A DNA stretch of 64,000 nt from Kalymmatonema hyalinum WJT4-NPBG1 (GTDB taxonomy: Bacteria; Cyanobacteriota; Cyanobacteriia; Cyanobacteriales; Nostocaceae), in assembly GCA_019359075.1 (NCBI GenBank), contig JAHHIB010000043.1:1-64000 (forward strand), read 5' to 3'. Shown here piece by piece: positions 8,173 through 17,228 of the stretch (position 1 is its first letter; every line of letters begins with the position of its first letter). The notes below the pieces were generated by a model, which saw only the letters and a program-made list of their open reading frames with translations, had not been told where the DNA came from and searched no databases. The position numbers and the translations under genes were made by a program.

Positions 8173-10533
8173 TCATTCATCCTCAGCATACTGTTCTAAG
8201 TCATCCGGTTCCATATCCTCGTCGTGTGCTAAGTACAGATCTGAGTCATCGCGATTGGGAATGCTGACATCCTTGCCAAAAACAGCGCCATCGCTACCAA
8301 CAGTGACTAAATCGATTTGCTGGCGGTAATAATCAACACTCTTAACCTGCACAGCGACGCGATCGCCTAGTCTATAGGAAGCGCGATTTTTGCGACCAAA
8401 CAATGCTTGTTGTCTGGCGCGATACTCATACCAATCGTCTTTAAGAGAACTGACGTGTACCAGTCCTTCCACCCGCAGTGGTACGCGAGGATTGCCAACT
8501 GTGTTTGACTCGGTTGGTGGAACTTCGATTTCTACAAAGAACCCGTAGGATTGGACTCCTGTGATCACACCAGTGAAAACCTCGCCGATGCGCTGTTTCA
8601 TCAGTGACGCTCTTTGCAATCCTGCCAAGTCCGCTTCTGCTTCTTGAACTTCTTTTTCTCTATCGTTGAGCTGGACAATCACCCTCATTAAATCGCTTTG
8701 AAGTTCTTGTTGCAATTCTGGCGGCAGGACGTTCCAGTTAATTTCACCGTGGCTGGAGGAGTGGCGCAGGTTGACACGTTCTTTGACACGGGTGTTGCGG
8801 CGATCGCGTCCGTGTTCAAGTAACGTATAAAATACCCTTTGCATCAGCAAATCTGGATAACGCCGTAAGGGGGCTGTAAATTGCGTATATTCTGCTAGTG
8901 CCAAGCCAAAGTGAGGTCCTTTGGTTATACTGTACGTTGCTGGCTTGAGTGTATCTTGCAACAAGTAGGTAAGAACTTGCTCGGATGGTGATTCTGCAAA
9001 AACTCTGGTCAACTGTTGATAATCTAGGGGTTGAATATCTATTTCCGGCTCTAGAGTCAATTCAATGCCGAGATTGATTGCTAATTTCAGCATCTCTTGA
9101 ACATCTTCGGTGTCGGGCGCGCCTTGGATTCGCCAAATGGCAGGGATAGCCAGGGCATTCAAATGGGTCGCCGTAAGTTGGTTAACCAGTAGCACAAACT
9201 CAGTTAATAGCGAGTGTACAGGTAAATCATTCGTCACCACACACCCCAAAGCGCCCTCATCATAGTATGGATTTTGGTTTGGTGGCAGATTTAACTGCAA
9301 GGAGCCACGACCCAAGCGTACCTGTCTTAACAGCTGCTGTAAACTAGCGAGTTGCTGGACTATCTCTACCACTTGCGCTGAGTTTTCGCTCTTTTGGTTG
9401 CTCAGAATTGCCTCTGCTTGTTGTTCGCTGAGTGAGAGGTCTACTTTGACGACGCTGGGTTGAATTTCCCACTCCAGCACAGCTCCCGATTTTGAATCAA
9501 CTGTTATTAAAAAAGATAGAGCCAAGCGATCGCTTCCGGGCAATAAACCACAGCGTTCGGCAACTACCTCTGGTAACATCGACAACACCAAGTCTCCCAG
9601 ATACACTGAGCGGCCCCGCTTGAGTGCTTCTCGGTCGAGGGCTTCGTCTGGTTGAATCAGGTGACAAATATCAGCAATATGAAAACCCAACCGCCAATTT
9701 CCAGCGCTTGTTTTCTCTAAGGTGAAAGCATTTTCTATCACCTTCGAGTCATTAACGTTGCCAATAATTGCCAACGTTAATGAGTGCCGCAAATCCAGGC
9801 GATTTTTCAAATCTGCCTTGAGCAGCTTTTTGGGCAATTTTGAGGCTGCTTCTTGTACGGCTTCTGGAAAAGCCCGCGAAAGGTCGTGCTTGCAGGTGAC
9901 TAAATCTATATCCGCCGCCGCTTCTGCATCGCTCCCAAGGATTTGCACAACCCGACCCAATGGTGGATATTGTGCTAATGGGTAACGCAAAATTTCCACA
10001 TGAGCGAGGTGGTCAACTGCTTGTTCCAACTTAATGCCTTCTGCTTGCACTTTGAGTTCAAACAGTAGCCTGTCGTCTAAGGGAACGGCACGATATCCAC
10101 TTTCTACTTGCTTAATCCGCGCTAGTAAGGTGTGATTCGAGCGTTCTAAGATTAACTTAACTTCTCCTTCTGGGGAGCGGCGACGACTACCTTCTTTAAG
10201 AACTCTAACTAAAACGCGATCGCCATTCCAAGCATTACTGAGATGGCTTTCGCGGATATAAATATCTTCAGCCCCTTCCACATCTTGAATTGCAAAGCAA
10301 AAGCCTTTACTGGAACAACGGAGTTTTGCTTCAATCAGCCCTTCTTCTGTGACTCGACGATACTTGCCACGTTCTTTGACTAAAACCCCGATTCTTTCCA
10401 GTATTTCCAAAGCGATATGAAGCTTTTGTAAACTTGCTTCATCTTCGCAACCAAGTTTCTTTTCCAAAAGTTTACGAGCCACTAATTTATCATCAGTGAA
10501 ATTTGCCAGAAGTGTAGCGATTGAAAATTCCAT
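8173..10533 (-). CDS. RNase II/R (RNB) family protein with altered active site
   Basis: A 786-residue protein. An N-terminal helical/winged segment and cold-shock-like region (CSSKGFCFAIQDVEGAEDIYI) precede the RNB domain (about 250-560) and a C-terminal S1 domain (about 640-735, GEVFTGVITGVQSYGFFVEI). RNB framework motifs are present: RLGFHIADICHLI, SVYLGDLVLSMLPE, and HFGLALAEYTQFTAPLRRYP. In the catalytic loop, where E. coli RNase II has four Asp (pattern D-x5-D-x-D-D-A), this protein reads NVNDSKVIENAF, so at least three acids look replaced. It resembles the Zam-type RNB homologues of cyanobacteria (from memory). Activity may be lost or changed. The acidic tail DDLEQYAEDE is disordered. 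Confidence 0.85.
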   Translation of the reverse strand: MEFSIATLLANFTDDKLVARKLLEKKLGCEDEASLQKLHIALEILERIGVLVKERGKYRRVTEEGLIEAKLRCSSKGFCFAIQDVEGAEDIYIRESHLSNAWNGDRVLVRVLKEGSRRRSPEGEVKLILERSNHTLLARIKQVESGYRAVPLDDRLLFELKVQAEGIKLEQAVDHLAHVEILRYPLAQYPPLGRVVQILGSDAEAAADIDLVTCKHDLSRAFPEAVQEAASKLPKKLLKADLKNRLDLRHSLTLAIIGNVNDSKVIENAFTLEKTSAGNWRLGFHIADICHLIQPDEALDREALKRGRSVYLGDLVLSMLPEVVAERCGLLPGSDRLALSFLITVDSKSGAVLEWEIQPSVVKVDLSLSEQQAEAILSNQKSENSAQVVEIVQQLASLQQLLRQVRLGRGSLQLNLPPNQNPYYDEGALGCVVTNDLPVHSLLTEFVLLVNQLTATHLNALAIPAIWRIQGAPDTEDVQEMLKLAINLGIELTLEPEIDIQPLDYQQLTRVFAESPSEQVLTYLLQDTLKPATYSITKGPHFGLALAEYTQFTAPLRRYPDLLMQRVFYTLLEHGRDRRNTRVKERVNLRHSSSHGEINWNVLPPELQQELQSDLMRVIVQLNDREKEVQEAEADLAGLQRASLMKQRIGEVFTGVITGVQSYGFFVEIEVPPTESNTVGNPRVPLRVEGLVHVSSLKDDWYEYRARQQALFGRKNRASYRLGDRVAVQVKSVDYYRQQIDLVTVGSDGAVFGKDVSIPNRDDSDLYLAHDEDMEPDDLEQYAEDE

Positions 10534-11681
10534 GCAGTGAACCGGCCTTTGGTCAAAACATCATTTTTATTTGAATCTGGTTCTGTGCTGTGTACCCTCA
10601 CGACTACAGACACTCTTCGGGAAACGAATTGCCCAACAATAGAGGGCACTGCACGAACATCTCAGAGCGTCAATACATTCAAGCTCCTTCTCTTAGACAA
10701 TCTTTCAATGTACGCCCGTTTGAGATTTTGCCCCCTCGGTAATTACGCAACGGGTGTTTGAGTTACGTATGTTGGAGAAGTCTCCACGCTGCCCAAAAGC
10801 ACTCTTTAGGGAAATCGCAGGTGTTGGATTGTCTGGTTTGAAGGTACTTTTACGCCATGTGACTCTGATTTTTAACTAGGAGAAACTGCCGACAAACCTA
10901 ATTGACCCATATGTAGGATCGGAAACAATTAGATCAGCAGCAAACAAGCTGTGAGGACGAACCATTCCTTCATTATTGTAGATACAGAGCGCACTTACAG
11001 AAAATAGTTCTACATTACTAATTAGGTAATTAGTATAGCAAGGACAACCAAACACTTTTGGTCAACAAGCAGTAGCCAAAAATTTGCCCGAAAAACCTCA
11101 TGCTACAATCAGGACACGGATTAAATCAGTCATCAGTCATCAGTCATCAGTGAACAGGCGGATGAAACTGATAACTGGTCATTGGTAACTGCTCATTGTT
11201 CAAGCGTTCTTCGTTGGCACTCATCAAGTCAGGGACTCCTAGTTGAGTGCAAACCCCACGAATAAATTCGGGGGCTTGTGGTTAACGCAACCTGACCAGA
11301 TGGCAGTCCTTTACTGGACTACGTTTAGAGCAAGTGCTAAAAGTCCCACCTATAAATGCTTGCCAGTTTGTAGCTCTGGAACCAGGCGATTAAACAAGTT
11401 TATAGGAGTTAAACTAGTGTCGCTTGGAGTCAGCCGACTCTAAACAGTCTTCGAGGCAAACTTTACCCAAAAGGGCTTCCCGGCAACGGGAGTTTAGGAA
11501 TAAGTTTGACTCTGAATTTATTCAGAGTCGAGCTTCATCCCCATAAATAGAATTTAGGGGCTTCCGCTCTTTGATACTGGTGAGAGTATGTTGTACATAA
11601 CCCAACGACGAGTCCAAGCTTAGACACACTTGTTAGCTAGCAAACCCTAGATTCAACAGACTTTCGATTGGTGGCAGTATT
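10534..11681. other. 1.15-kb gene-free stretch with repeats and three hairpins
   Basis: No convincing gene on either strand. Heptamer repeats (CAGTCAT) lie near 11131-11155. From 11254 to 11560 there are three hairpins: CCC-A-CGAAT/ATTCG-GGG (11254-11274), a perfect 10-bp stem GACTCTGAAT/ATTCAGAGTC (11508-11529), and CCCC-A-TAAAT/ATTTA-GGGG (11539-11560). The last two in sequence resemble the 3' end and guide-RNA scaffold of IS200/IS605 (tnpB) elements as I remember them, so this may be a relic. Confidence 0.4.
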
Positions 11682-12485
11682 ATGTTGGCTCAATTTCGGA
11701 GCAAATATCCCGAAGGCAATCTGATTTCTGAATTAGTGCAAATTTATCACGGTAAATATATTGTTCGGGCAAGTGTACAAATTGATGGTGTCACCCGCGC
11801 CACTGGAATGGCTGCAGCAGAAACACTCGAAGAGGCAGAAGACCAAGCTAGAAATCGGGCGCTGGTAGTTTTAGGAATCACCAGTTCGCCACAGGAGTCA
11901 GTAGCTGTTTCAGGAGAACCTGCTAACCAGGTAAAGCCAACCCCAACTTTTCCAGTAAACCAAGTCAACGATACATATTCCCCTGTCAACAGTTTTCCTC
12001 AAACAGAAGTAACTCCAACCCCCCCAGCAGTTTCATCTGTAATCGAGAAAAACGATACTAAAAACCAAGAGTTCATTGAACGCTTTCCTACTGATGACAA
12101 GCAGGAAACCCAATTCGACACCCCATTGGAAAACTTGGGAATGATCTCTGGTAACCAAGAAAATAGCACGATACCTGAAATTTCTCCAAGTAATGTGACA
12201 CCCTTTGGACCACGCAGTTACAGCAGTTCGCTAGAAGATCTCGGAACCCAAACAGCAACAGCGAAGAAAAAGAAGAAGAGCGAACCTGTGGATCAGTCCG
12301 ATGATATCGCTAAAATAGGCGTCGAAATGCAACGCCTAGGTTGGACAACAGACCAGGGGCGAGATTATCTGATTAAAACATATGGCAAGCGATCGCGTCA
12401 TTTACTGAGTGACGACGAATTGCACGATTTTCTCAGATACTTAGAATCTCAACCTACGCCCCTAGATCCATTGGCAGGATTTTGA
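11682..12485 (+). CDS. Conserved cyanobacterial protein, two small domains joined by a disordered linker
   Basis: A 267-residue protein. Residues 1-66 form a compact alpha/beta region (LVQIYHGKYIVRASVQIDGV, then TRATGMAAAETLEEAEDQAR) that recalls the Rad52/Rad22-like annealing proteins' RATG-xA-xT--EAED-AR motif. Residues 67-200 are Pro/Thr/Asn-rich linker. Residues 205-262 form a small helical domain (IGVEMQRLGWTTDQGRDYLI, then KTYGKRSRHLLSDDELHDFL). A KKKKK stretch precedes the C-terminal domain. A nucleic-acid-binding role is an inference; no enzymatic residues are evident. It is followed by a CAGTGAA repeat tract and the convergent clpP. Confidence 0.7.
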   Translation: MLAQFRSKYPEGNLISELVQIYHGKYIVRASVQIDGVTRATGMAAAETLEEAEDQARNRALVVLGITSSPQESVAVSGEPANQVKPTPTFPVNQVNDTYSPVNSFPQTEVTPTPPAVSSVIEKNDTKNQEFIERFPTDDKQETQFDTPLENLGMISGNQENSTIPEISPSNVTPFGPRSYSSSLEDLGTQTATAKKKKKSEPVDQSDDIAKIGVEMQRLGWTTDQGRDYLIKTYGKRSRHLLSDDELHDFLRYLESQPTPLDPLAGF

Positions 12486-12543
12486 AACAGTGAACAGTGA
12501 ACAGTGAACAGCTGATAACTGTTCACTGATAACTGATAACTGA
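12485..12543. repeat. Heptanucleotide tandem repeat (CAGTGAA/TAACTGA types)
   Basis: Tandem copies of AACAGTG units, then the inverted-sense GATAACT units, fill the whole gap between convergent genes. The two halves can pair (AACAGTGAACAG with CTGTTCACTG), so the tract may also act as a bidirectional terminator. Confidence 0.6.
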
Positions 12544-13149
12544 CTAGACCATAGCCATTGGACGGCTACCAGCAGCGTGACGATCAATCACTAAGTCGAT
12601 TAAGCCATAATCCTTTGCTTCCTCTGGCGACATAAAGAAGTCTCTTTCTGTATCCTCAGCAATTTTGTCGTATGGCTGACCAGTGTTCTCAGCTAAATAT
12701 TGATTGAGCTGCTGCTTGTGGTAAAGGATTTCGCGTGCCTGAATTTCGATATCAGTCGCTTGTCCTTGAGCGCCACCCAAAGGTTGGTGAATCATAATCC
12801 GAGAATGGGGTAAACTCATCCGCTTACCCTTGGTACCAGCAGTGAGGAGGAAAGCACCCATACTCGCTGCCAAACCGGTACATATTGTACAGATGTTTGG
12901 GCGGATGTGCCTCATAGTGTCGAATATCCCCATACCTGCCGTTACCGAACCACCAGGAGAGTTTATGTACATATAAATGTCTTTCTCCGAGTCTTCTGCA
13001 TCCAAAAACAGCAGCTGGGCAACAATCAAGTTAGCTACGTTGTTATCAATCGGCTGTCCCAAAAAAAGGATGCGCTCACGCAACAGCCGTGAGTAAATAT
13101 CAAAGGCGCGTTCGCCACGACCTGATTGTTCAATAACGATAGGAATCAT
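12544..13149 (-). CDS. clpP: ATP-dependent Clp protease proteolytic subunit
   Basis: A 201-residue serine peptidase of the Clp complex. The catalytic triad is intact: Ser96 in [10 protein letters not shown], His121 in MIHQPLGG, Asp170 in [13 protein letters not shown]. The Ser-His and His-Asp spacings equal those of E. coli ClpP. Cyanobacteria carry several ClpP paralogues plus the inactive ClpR; intact residues show this is a ClpP, not ClpR. Which paralogue is not decided, although the start [19 protein letters not shown] is of the ClpP1/ClpP2 type. No clpX follows. The upstream region (13150-13600) is long and AT-rich. Confidence 0.94.
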   Translation of the reverse strand: MIPIVIEQSGRGERAFDIYSRLLRERILFLGQPIDNNVANLIVAQLLFLDAEDSEKDIYMYINSPGGSVTAGMGIFDTMRHIRPNICTICTGLAASMGAFLLTAGTKGKRMSLPHSRIMIHQPLGGAQGQATDIEIQAREILYHKQQLNQYLAENTGQPYDKIAEDTERDFFMSPEEAKDYGLIDLVIDRHAAGSRPMAMV

Positions 13150-13621
13150 GCAGACTGTTTGTAACTAATTTACATACATTTTATCGATTGCAACGGCTGA
13201 TTGTTTTCCTGAACCCCGAACCCAATTTTGAAAAAAAACTCGTGCAAGAAGCCAGCAGCATCTGAAGCCACCGCGAGATGAAGGCTTTAATGCTCAAAAA
13301 ATCTACTTTTTTGTCTGTTTATACCTGTGTAGTACGTTATGCCGGAAATAAACATACCATTTAACAAAATGTCAAAAGCCATAAAACACAAGGGTTTTTG
13401 AATGCGTGAATTCGCCAAAGCGGTACTAGTTACTTCTACTGGGCTTGACTACTTTTGTCAGAAAGCTTTCCTCTTGTTACGTTTGTGTAAATTTGTCAGC
13501 TTTTTTACTAGGTCTTTTCCGGAATAGAAACACTTTGTTGGGTAGATGAATAATACAGGGAGCAATCGAAATAACAAATTGTACTCAAGATGTCACCCAC
13601 CTAAAGTTAGAGGAAGTTGCC
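13150..13621. promoter_or_regulatory. Divergent intergenic region between clpP and a small peptide gene
   Basis: No firm gene. A 42-codon open frame at 13402-13530 has no recognisable features and a weak start context. A GAGG Shine-Dalgarno sits just before the peptide gene at 13622. Promoters for both divergent genes should lie here. Confidence 0.4.
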
Positions 13622-13774
13622 ATGATCGAAAAACTTGTGCAAGCCGCCATCATCACCTTCTTACTCCACCTGATAGCAGGTCTTAGCCCAACGACAATTA
13701 AGACAGAGGCAACACCACCTTCAGGTACGATGTCAGCTCCAATTGCAAGAGCAGTACTTAAGTCAGTTGATTGA
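13622..13774 (+). CDS. Small membrane or secreted peptide (50 aa)
   Basis: ATG at 13622 is preceded by AGAGGAAG at a good Shine-Dalgarno distance. The product begins MIEKLVQAAIITFLLHLIAG: a short charged start followed by a hydrophobic segment (about residues 6-21), then SPTTIKTEATPPSGT and a polar tail ending AVLKSVD. It could be a single-pass membrane peptide or a secreted peptide. I do not know a family. The gene is isolated between long non-coding stretches. The ribosome site and clean hydrophobic profile are the main support. Confidence 0.5.
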   Translation: MIEKLVQAAIITFLLHLIAGLSPTTIKTEATPPSGTMSAPIARAVLKSVD

Positions 13775-14356
13775 CACTCTCCCTACTACCGAAATATCGC
13801 TATGCTCATTTCGGTAAAAAGTCGGGAGATTCTTGGTTCCACGAGTCCACTTAGATTAAACTCCTTGCGGTATCTAACCCAGAGGTGGTTCTCTCCCCAA
13901 GCGTTAACTTTCCGAGTGCCCCTCGGTAGTTGGATTGCCCCAAAATTTGTTTGAGTTTAATACTGTTCGTCTAGTTCCCATGAAGATTTTACCTATTCCT
14001 GGGTAAGAACTAGAACTATGGAATAGAACTGCATATCTTCAATTGTCAAGGTTCAGCGTCTGCATATTAGGCAGCAATTGGGTTTTTTAAGTGGTTGATT
14101 ACCCTTCCACGACAGGTATTTTATCATGTTGACGGCAATTAAAATTGCCGTTGGGGCTACATCTCCTATCTCAAAGATAAGGAGTTTTGCGCCTATCGCG
14201 TAGGGTGATAAAATTACCTTACCAAAGCGATAGGGTTTGGAAATCATCAGCCTGCTTATGTAATTCGCCCAACGATAAAGTTGTGAAAGGCGTTTGAATC
14301 AATATCTCTGTAACGAGCTAGACTAAGCAAAGAAGTCTGTCCACAGGCATCTTATC
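13775..14356. other. Gene-free stretch with three clustered hairpins
   Basis: Three inverted repeats lie close together: ACGGCAATT/AATTGCCGT (14132-14151, perfect 9-bp stem with a 2-nt loop), CTCCTATCT/AGATAAGGAG (14163-14184, one bulge), and CCTATCGC (14192-14199) with GCGATAGG (14227-14234). Such spacing suggests a structured RNA or the end of an IS200/IS605-like element. A 64-codon open frame on the minus strand (14053-14247) only traces this structured DNA. I see no true gene. Confidence 0.45.
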
Positions 14357-16423
14357 ATGACTAATCGTCTGGCTCAAGCTCAAAGTCTCTACCTCCGCAA
14401 ACACGCCGAAAACCCTATTGATTGGTGGTCTTGGTGTGACGAAGCACTCGCAACGGCAAAGGCACAGAATAAACCGATATTTCTTTCCATTGGCTACTCC
14501 AGTTGTCACTGGTGTACTGTTATGGAAGGTGAGGCTTTTTCCGACGCGGCTATTGCCCAGTACATGAACGGCAACTTTCTTCCTATAAAAGTAGATAGGG
14601 AAGAAAGACCAGACCTTGATAGCATTTATATGCAAGCTTTGCAAATGATGAGCGGTCAAGGGGGTTGGCCTTTAAACGTTTTTCTTACCCCAGATGATTT
14701 AGTACCATTCTACGCTGGTACCTACTTCCCAGTTGAACCGCGCTACGGTCGTCCTGGCTTTTTGCAAGTCCTGCAAGCAATTCGTCACTACTACGATACA
14801 GAAAAAGAAGATTTACGCGATCGCAAAGCAGTGATTCTTGAGTCACTCCTCACCTCCGCAGTGTTGCAACCCGATGGAGTTACAGAATCTCAAGATAGAG
14901 AATTGTTGCACAAAGGTTGGGAAACTTCTACAGGTATCATCACACGTAATCAAGCCGGTAATAGCTTCCCGATGATTCCTTACGCAGAACTTGCATTAAG
15001 GGGAAGCAGATTTGATTTTGAATCGCGGTATGATGGCAAGCAAGTTTGTACCCAACGGGGACTAGACCTCGCACTGGGCGGCATTTATGATCATGTGGCA
15101 GGTGGCTTTCACCGCTACACTGTAGACCATACTTGGACAGTGCCGCACTTTGAAAAGATGCTCTACGACAACGGTCAGATTGTAGAGTATCTCGCTAACT
15201 TGTGGAACGCAGGAGTCCAAGAGCCAGCTTTTGAGAGAGCGATCGCCGGAACTGTTCAATGGCTGAAGCGAGAAATGACTGCGCCAACTGGCTACTTCTA
15301 TGCAGCCCAAGATGCAGATAGTTTCACCACTCCCACAGAAGCAGAACCAGAAGAAGGCGCGTTTTACGTCTGGAGTTACAGCGAATTGCAGCAACTGCTT
15401 ACTCCTGAAGAACTAACAGAATTGCAACAGCAGTTTACAGTTACGCCTAATGGTAACTTTGAGGGTAAGAATGTGTTGCAAAGGCGTAGCCCAGGACAAC
15501 TGAGTGCAACCTTAGAAAGCGCACTTGCCAAGCTGTTTACTGTTCGCTATGGTGCAGCACCTGAGTCAGTAGAGACTTTCCCCCCCGCCCGCAACAACCA
15601 GGAAGCGAAAACCGAAAACTGGAAAGGACGCATTCCTGCGGTGACAGATACAAAGATGATTGTCGCCTGGAATAGCTTAATGATTTCTGGTTTAGCAAGG
15701 GCGTATGGAGTCTTTCAACAACCAGAGTATCTGGAACTAGCAGCAAAAGCAGCAAACTTTATCTTGGATCATCAGTTTGTCGATGGGCGGTTCCATCGAC
15801 TGAACTATGAAGGACAAGCTACTGTACTGGCTCAGTCTGAAGATTACGCCTTTTTTATCAAAGCGCTACTCGATTTACACCAAGTTTCACTGACTCACAA
15901 CTCATCTTCCTTGTGGCTGGAAAGAGCGATCGCCATCCAAGAGGAATTCCACGAACATCTTTGGAGCGTGGAACTAGGTGGATACTACAACACATCAAGT
16001 GACGCAAGTCAAGATTTAATTGTGCGAGAGCGAAGCTATGCAGATAATGCCACACCATCCGCCAATGGAGTTGCGATCGCCAACCTTGTCCGTCTCGCTC
16101 TTTTAACCGACAATCTTGATTACTTGGATTTAGCCGAGCAAGGGTTAAAAGCATTTAGAAGTGTGATGAGCCGCGCTCCCCAAGCTTGTCCCAGCTTGTT
16201 TATAGCCTTGGATTGGTATCGTAACTGTACCTTAATCCGTACCACGACAGAGCAGATACAGTCTCTCATCCCGAGGTATCTACCTAGTACTGGGTTGGTT
16301 GCGGTAGCTAAATTACCACAGGGAAGTGTTGGCTTAGTTTGCCAAGCCTTGAAGTGTCTTCCAGCAGCTGCGAATTTAGAGCAGTTGTTGCAGCAAGTGC
16401 AGCAGAGTCAGCTAAGGGGATGA
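14357..16423 (+). CDS. Thioredoxin-like plus glycosidase-fold protein (DUF255, YyaL family)
   Basis: A 688-residue protein of the YyaL/spermatogenesis-associated 20 family. Residues 1-160 form a thioredoxin-fold DUF255 domain with the CxxC-type motif SSCHWCTVM (Cys50, Cys53) and the family hallmark GGWPLNVFLTPD. The remainder is an alpha/alpha toroid similar to N-acylglucosamine epimerases (GGIYDHVAGGFHRYTVDHTW, HFEKMLYDNGQI, TDTKMIVAWNSLMISGLARA, YADNATPSANGVA). Enzymatic activity is not established for the family. Length is typical. No neighbour belongs to an obvious operon; a CAGTTAT-repeat region follows. Confidence 0.88.
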   Translation: MTNRLAQAQSLYLRKHAENPIDWWSWCDEALATAKAQNKPIFLSIGYSSCHWCTVMEGEAFSDAAIAQYMNGNFLPIKVDREERPDLDSIYMQALQMMSGQGGWPLNVFLTPDDLVPFYAGTYFPVEPRYGRPGFLQVLQAIRHYYDTEKEDLRDRKAVILESLLTSAVLQPDGVTESQDRELLHKGWETSTGIITRNQAGNSFPMIPYAELALRGSRFDFESRYDGKQVCTQRGLDLALGGIYDHVAGGFHRYTVDHTWTVPHFEKMLYDNGQIVEYLANLWNAGVQEPAFERAIAGTVQWLKREMTAPTGYFYAAQDADSFTTPTEAEPEEGAFYVWSYSELQQLLTPEELTELQQQFTVTPNGNFEGKNVLQRRSPGQLSATLESALAKLFTVRYGAAPESVETFPPARNNQEAKTENWKGRIPAVTDTKMIVAWNSLMISGLARAYGVFQQPEYLELAAKAANFILDHQFVDGRFHRLNYEGQATVLAQSEDYAFFIKALLDLHQVSLTHNSSSLWLERAIAIQEEFHEHLWSVELGGYYNTSSDASQDLIVRERSYADNATPSANGVAIANLVRLALLTDNLDYLDLAEQGLKAFRSVMSRAPQACPSLFIALDWYRNCTLIRTTTEQIQSLIPRYLPSTGLVAVAKLPQGSVGLVCQALKCLPAAANLEQLLQQVQQSQLRG

Positions 16424-16620
16424 TTAAAACAGCGAACAGTTATCAGTTATCAGTGACCAGGTTTCATCCTCCGGGGGAAACACCACACCAAGAGCACAGA
16501 AAGCGTTGGTGGCGGGTTTAAATCCCCCACCAGCCCGAGAAAGCGTCACTGCGGCTGGTACTGTTCACTGTTTACTGTTCACTGTTCACTGATTTAAACC
16601 CCACTTGAAACAATCCACTT
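16424..16620. repeat. Heptamer repeats carrying the left arm of a 57-bp inverted repeat
   Basis: CAGTTAT-type and CACTGTT-type heptamers surround a dispersed repeat whose core is 16473-16529 (GGGGGAAACACCACACC ... GGCGGGTTTAAATCCCCCA). The core is the exact reverse complement of 21627-21683. Together the copies bracket the NACHT-HEAT and DUF4062 genes. Confidence 0.85.
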
Positions 16621-16800
16621 GTATCCGTGGGGGACTCACGCCTCCCAAGCAACTGTATAGTCATAGCTCGGCACTGCGGCTGGTACGTGGTAACTGTGTT
16701 GAGAACCCCACCTGTAGCAAGACTATGTACAGACGTAGCATGCACTTTCATTACACGCATGGAATGTCATAAATAACCCTTAACTGAAGGTATTGCTTTA

Positions 16801-16952
16801 TATAGCGGTTCTCGCTTGGGTGCAGTACATTTTTAACCTCGCTTCCATTCCTCTCTCCTACAAGGAGAGAGGCTTTGAATCTTACTCCCCTTCCCTACGA
16901 GGGAAGGGGTTGGGGGTTAGGTCTGTATAGGACGAAACTGCAAACCGCTATA
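16801..16952. mobile_element. MITE-like element with TATAGCGGTT termini
   Basis: TATAGCGGTT at 16801-16810 and AACCGCTATA at 16943-16952 are perfect inverted ends of a 152-bp segment without coding capacity. The longer form TATAGCGGTTCTC pairs with GAGAACCGCTATA at 17165-17177, suggesting nested insertion. Another TATAGCGGTTCTC occurs at about 54540. The interior holds CTCTCTCCTACAAGGAGAGAG and CCCCTTCC/GGAAGGGG palindromes. Confidence 0.45.
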
Positions 16953-17010
16953 TTCGCCCGCGATTGTCGCTTCACCCCACCCCGGTTTTGTCTTGCGCCA
17001 AAACCTCGCC

Positions 17011-17043
17011 TCCCCGCTTGCGGGGAGGGGTAAGGGGTGGGGT
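17011..17043. repeat. Dispersed GC-rich palindrome (CTCCCCGC..GCGGGGAG)
   Basis: CTCCCCGCTTGCGGGGAGGG followed by GTAAGGGGTGGGGT. Related copies occur at about 27015-27048, 44022-44056 and 63500-63560. At this site and at 43979 the same flank GTGATTGTTGACAC occurs within about 70 bp, so a composite repeat unit has spread. Confidence 0.6.
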
Positions 17044-17228
17044 AAATCAACGTGGGATAAACGTTTGAACGTGATTGTTGACACCAATGACTTCTAGCCC
17101 GCCCGGATATAGGACGGGCAGGATGCCCATCCCACAAGAATCAAGAACTATGTTCTTTCCAATTGAGAACCGCTATAGTAGGCAATGCGCCACACTACAG
17201 AAAACTGATACTCGACAACAAGCTTCTG

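Noticed and set aside
10537-10761. 74-codon frame upstream of the RNB gene
   Set aside because: No ribosome site, no recognisable motif. I also looked for rpsR and rpmG here, which precede RNB genes in some cyanobacteria, and found neither.
11243-11443. 66-codon frame in the hairpin region
   Set aside because: It overlaps structured DNA and shows no transposase motif.
13402-13530. 42-codon frame MREFAKAVLVTST...
   Set aside because: No Shine-Dalgarno and unremarkable composition.
14053-14247. 64-codon minus-strand frame
   Set aside because: It follows the three hairpins and is more likely structured DNA than protein.
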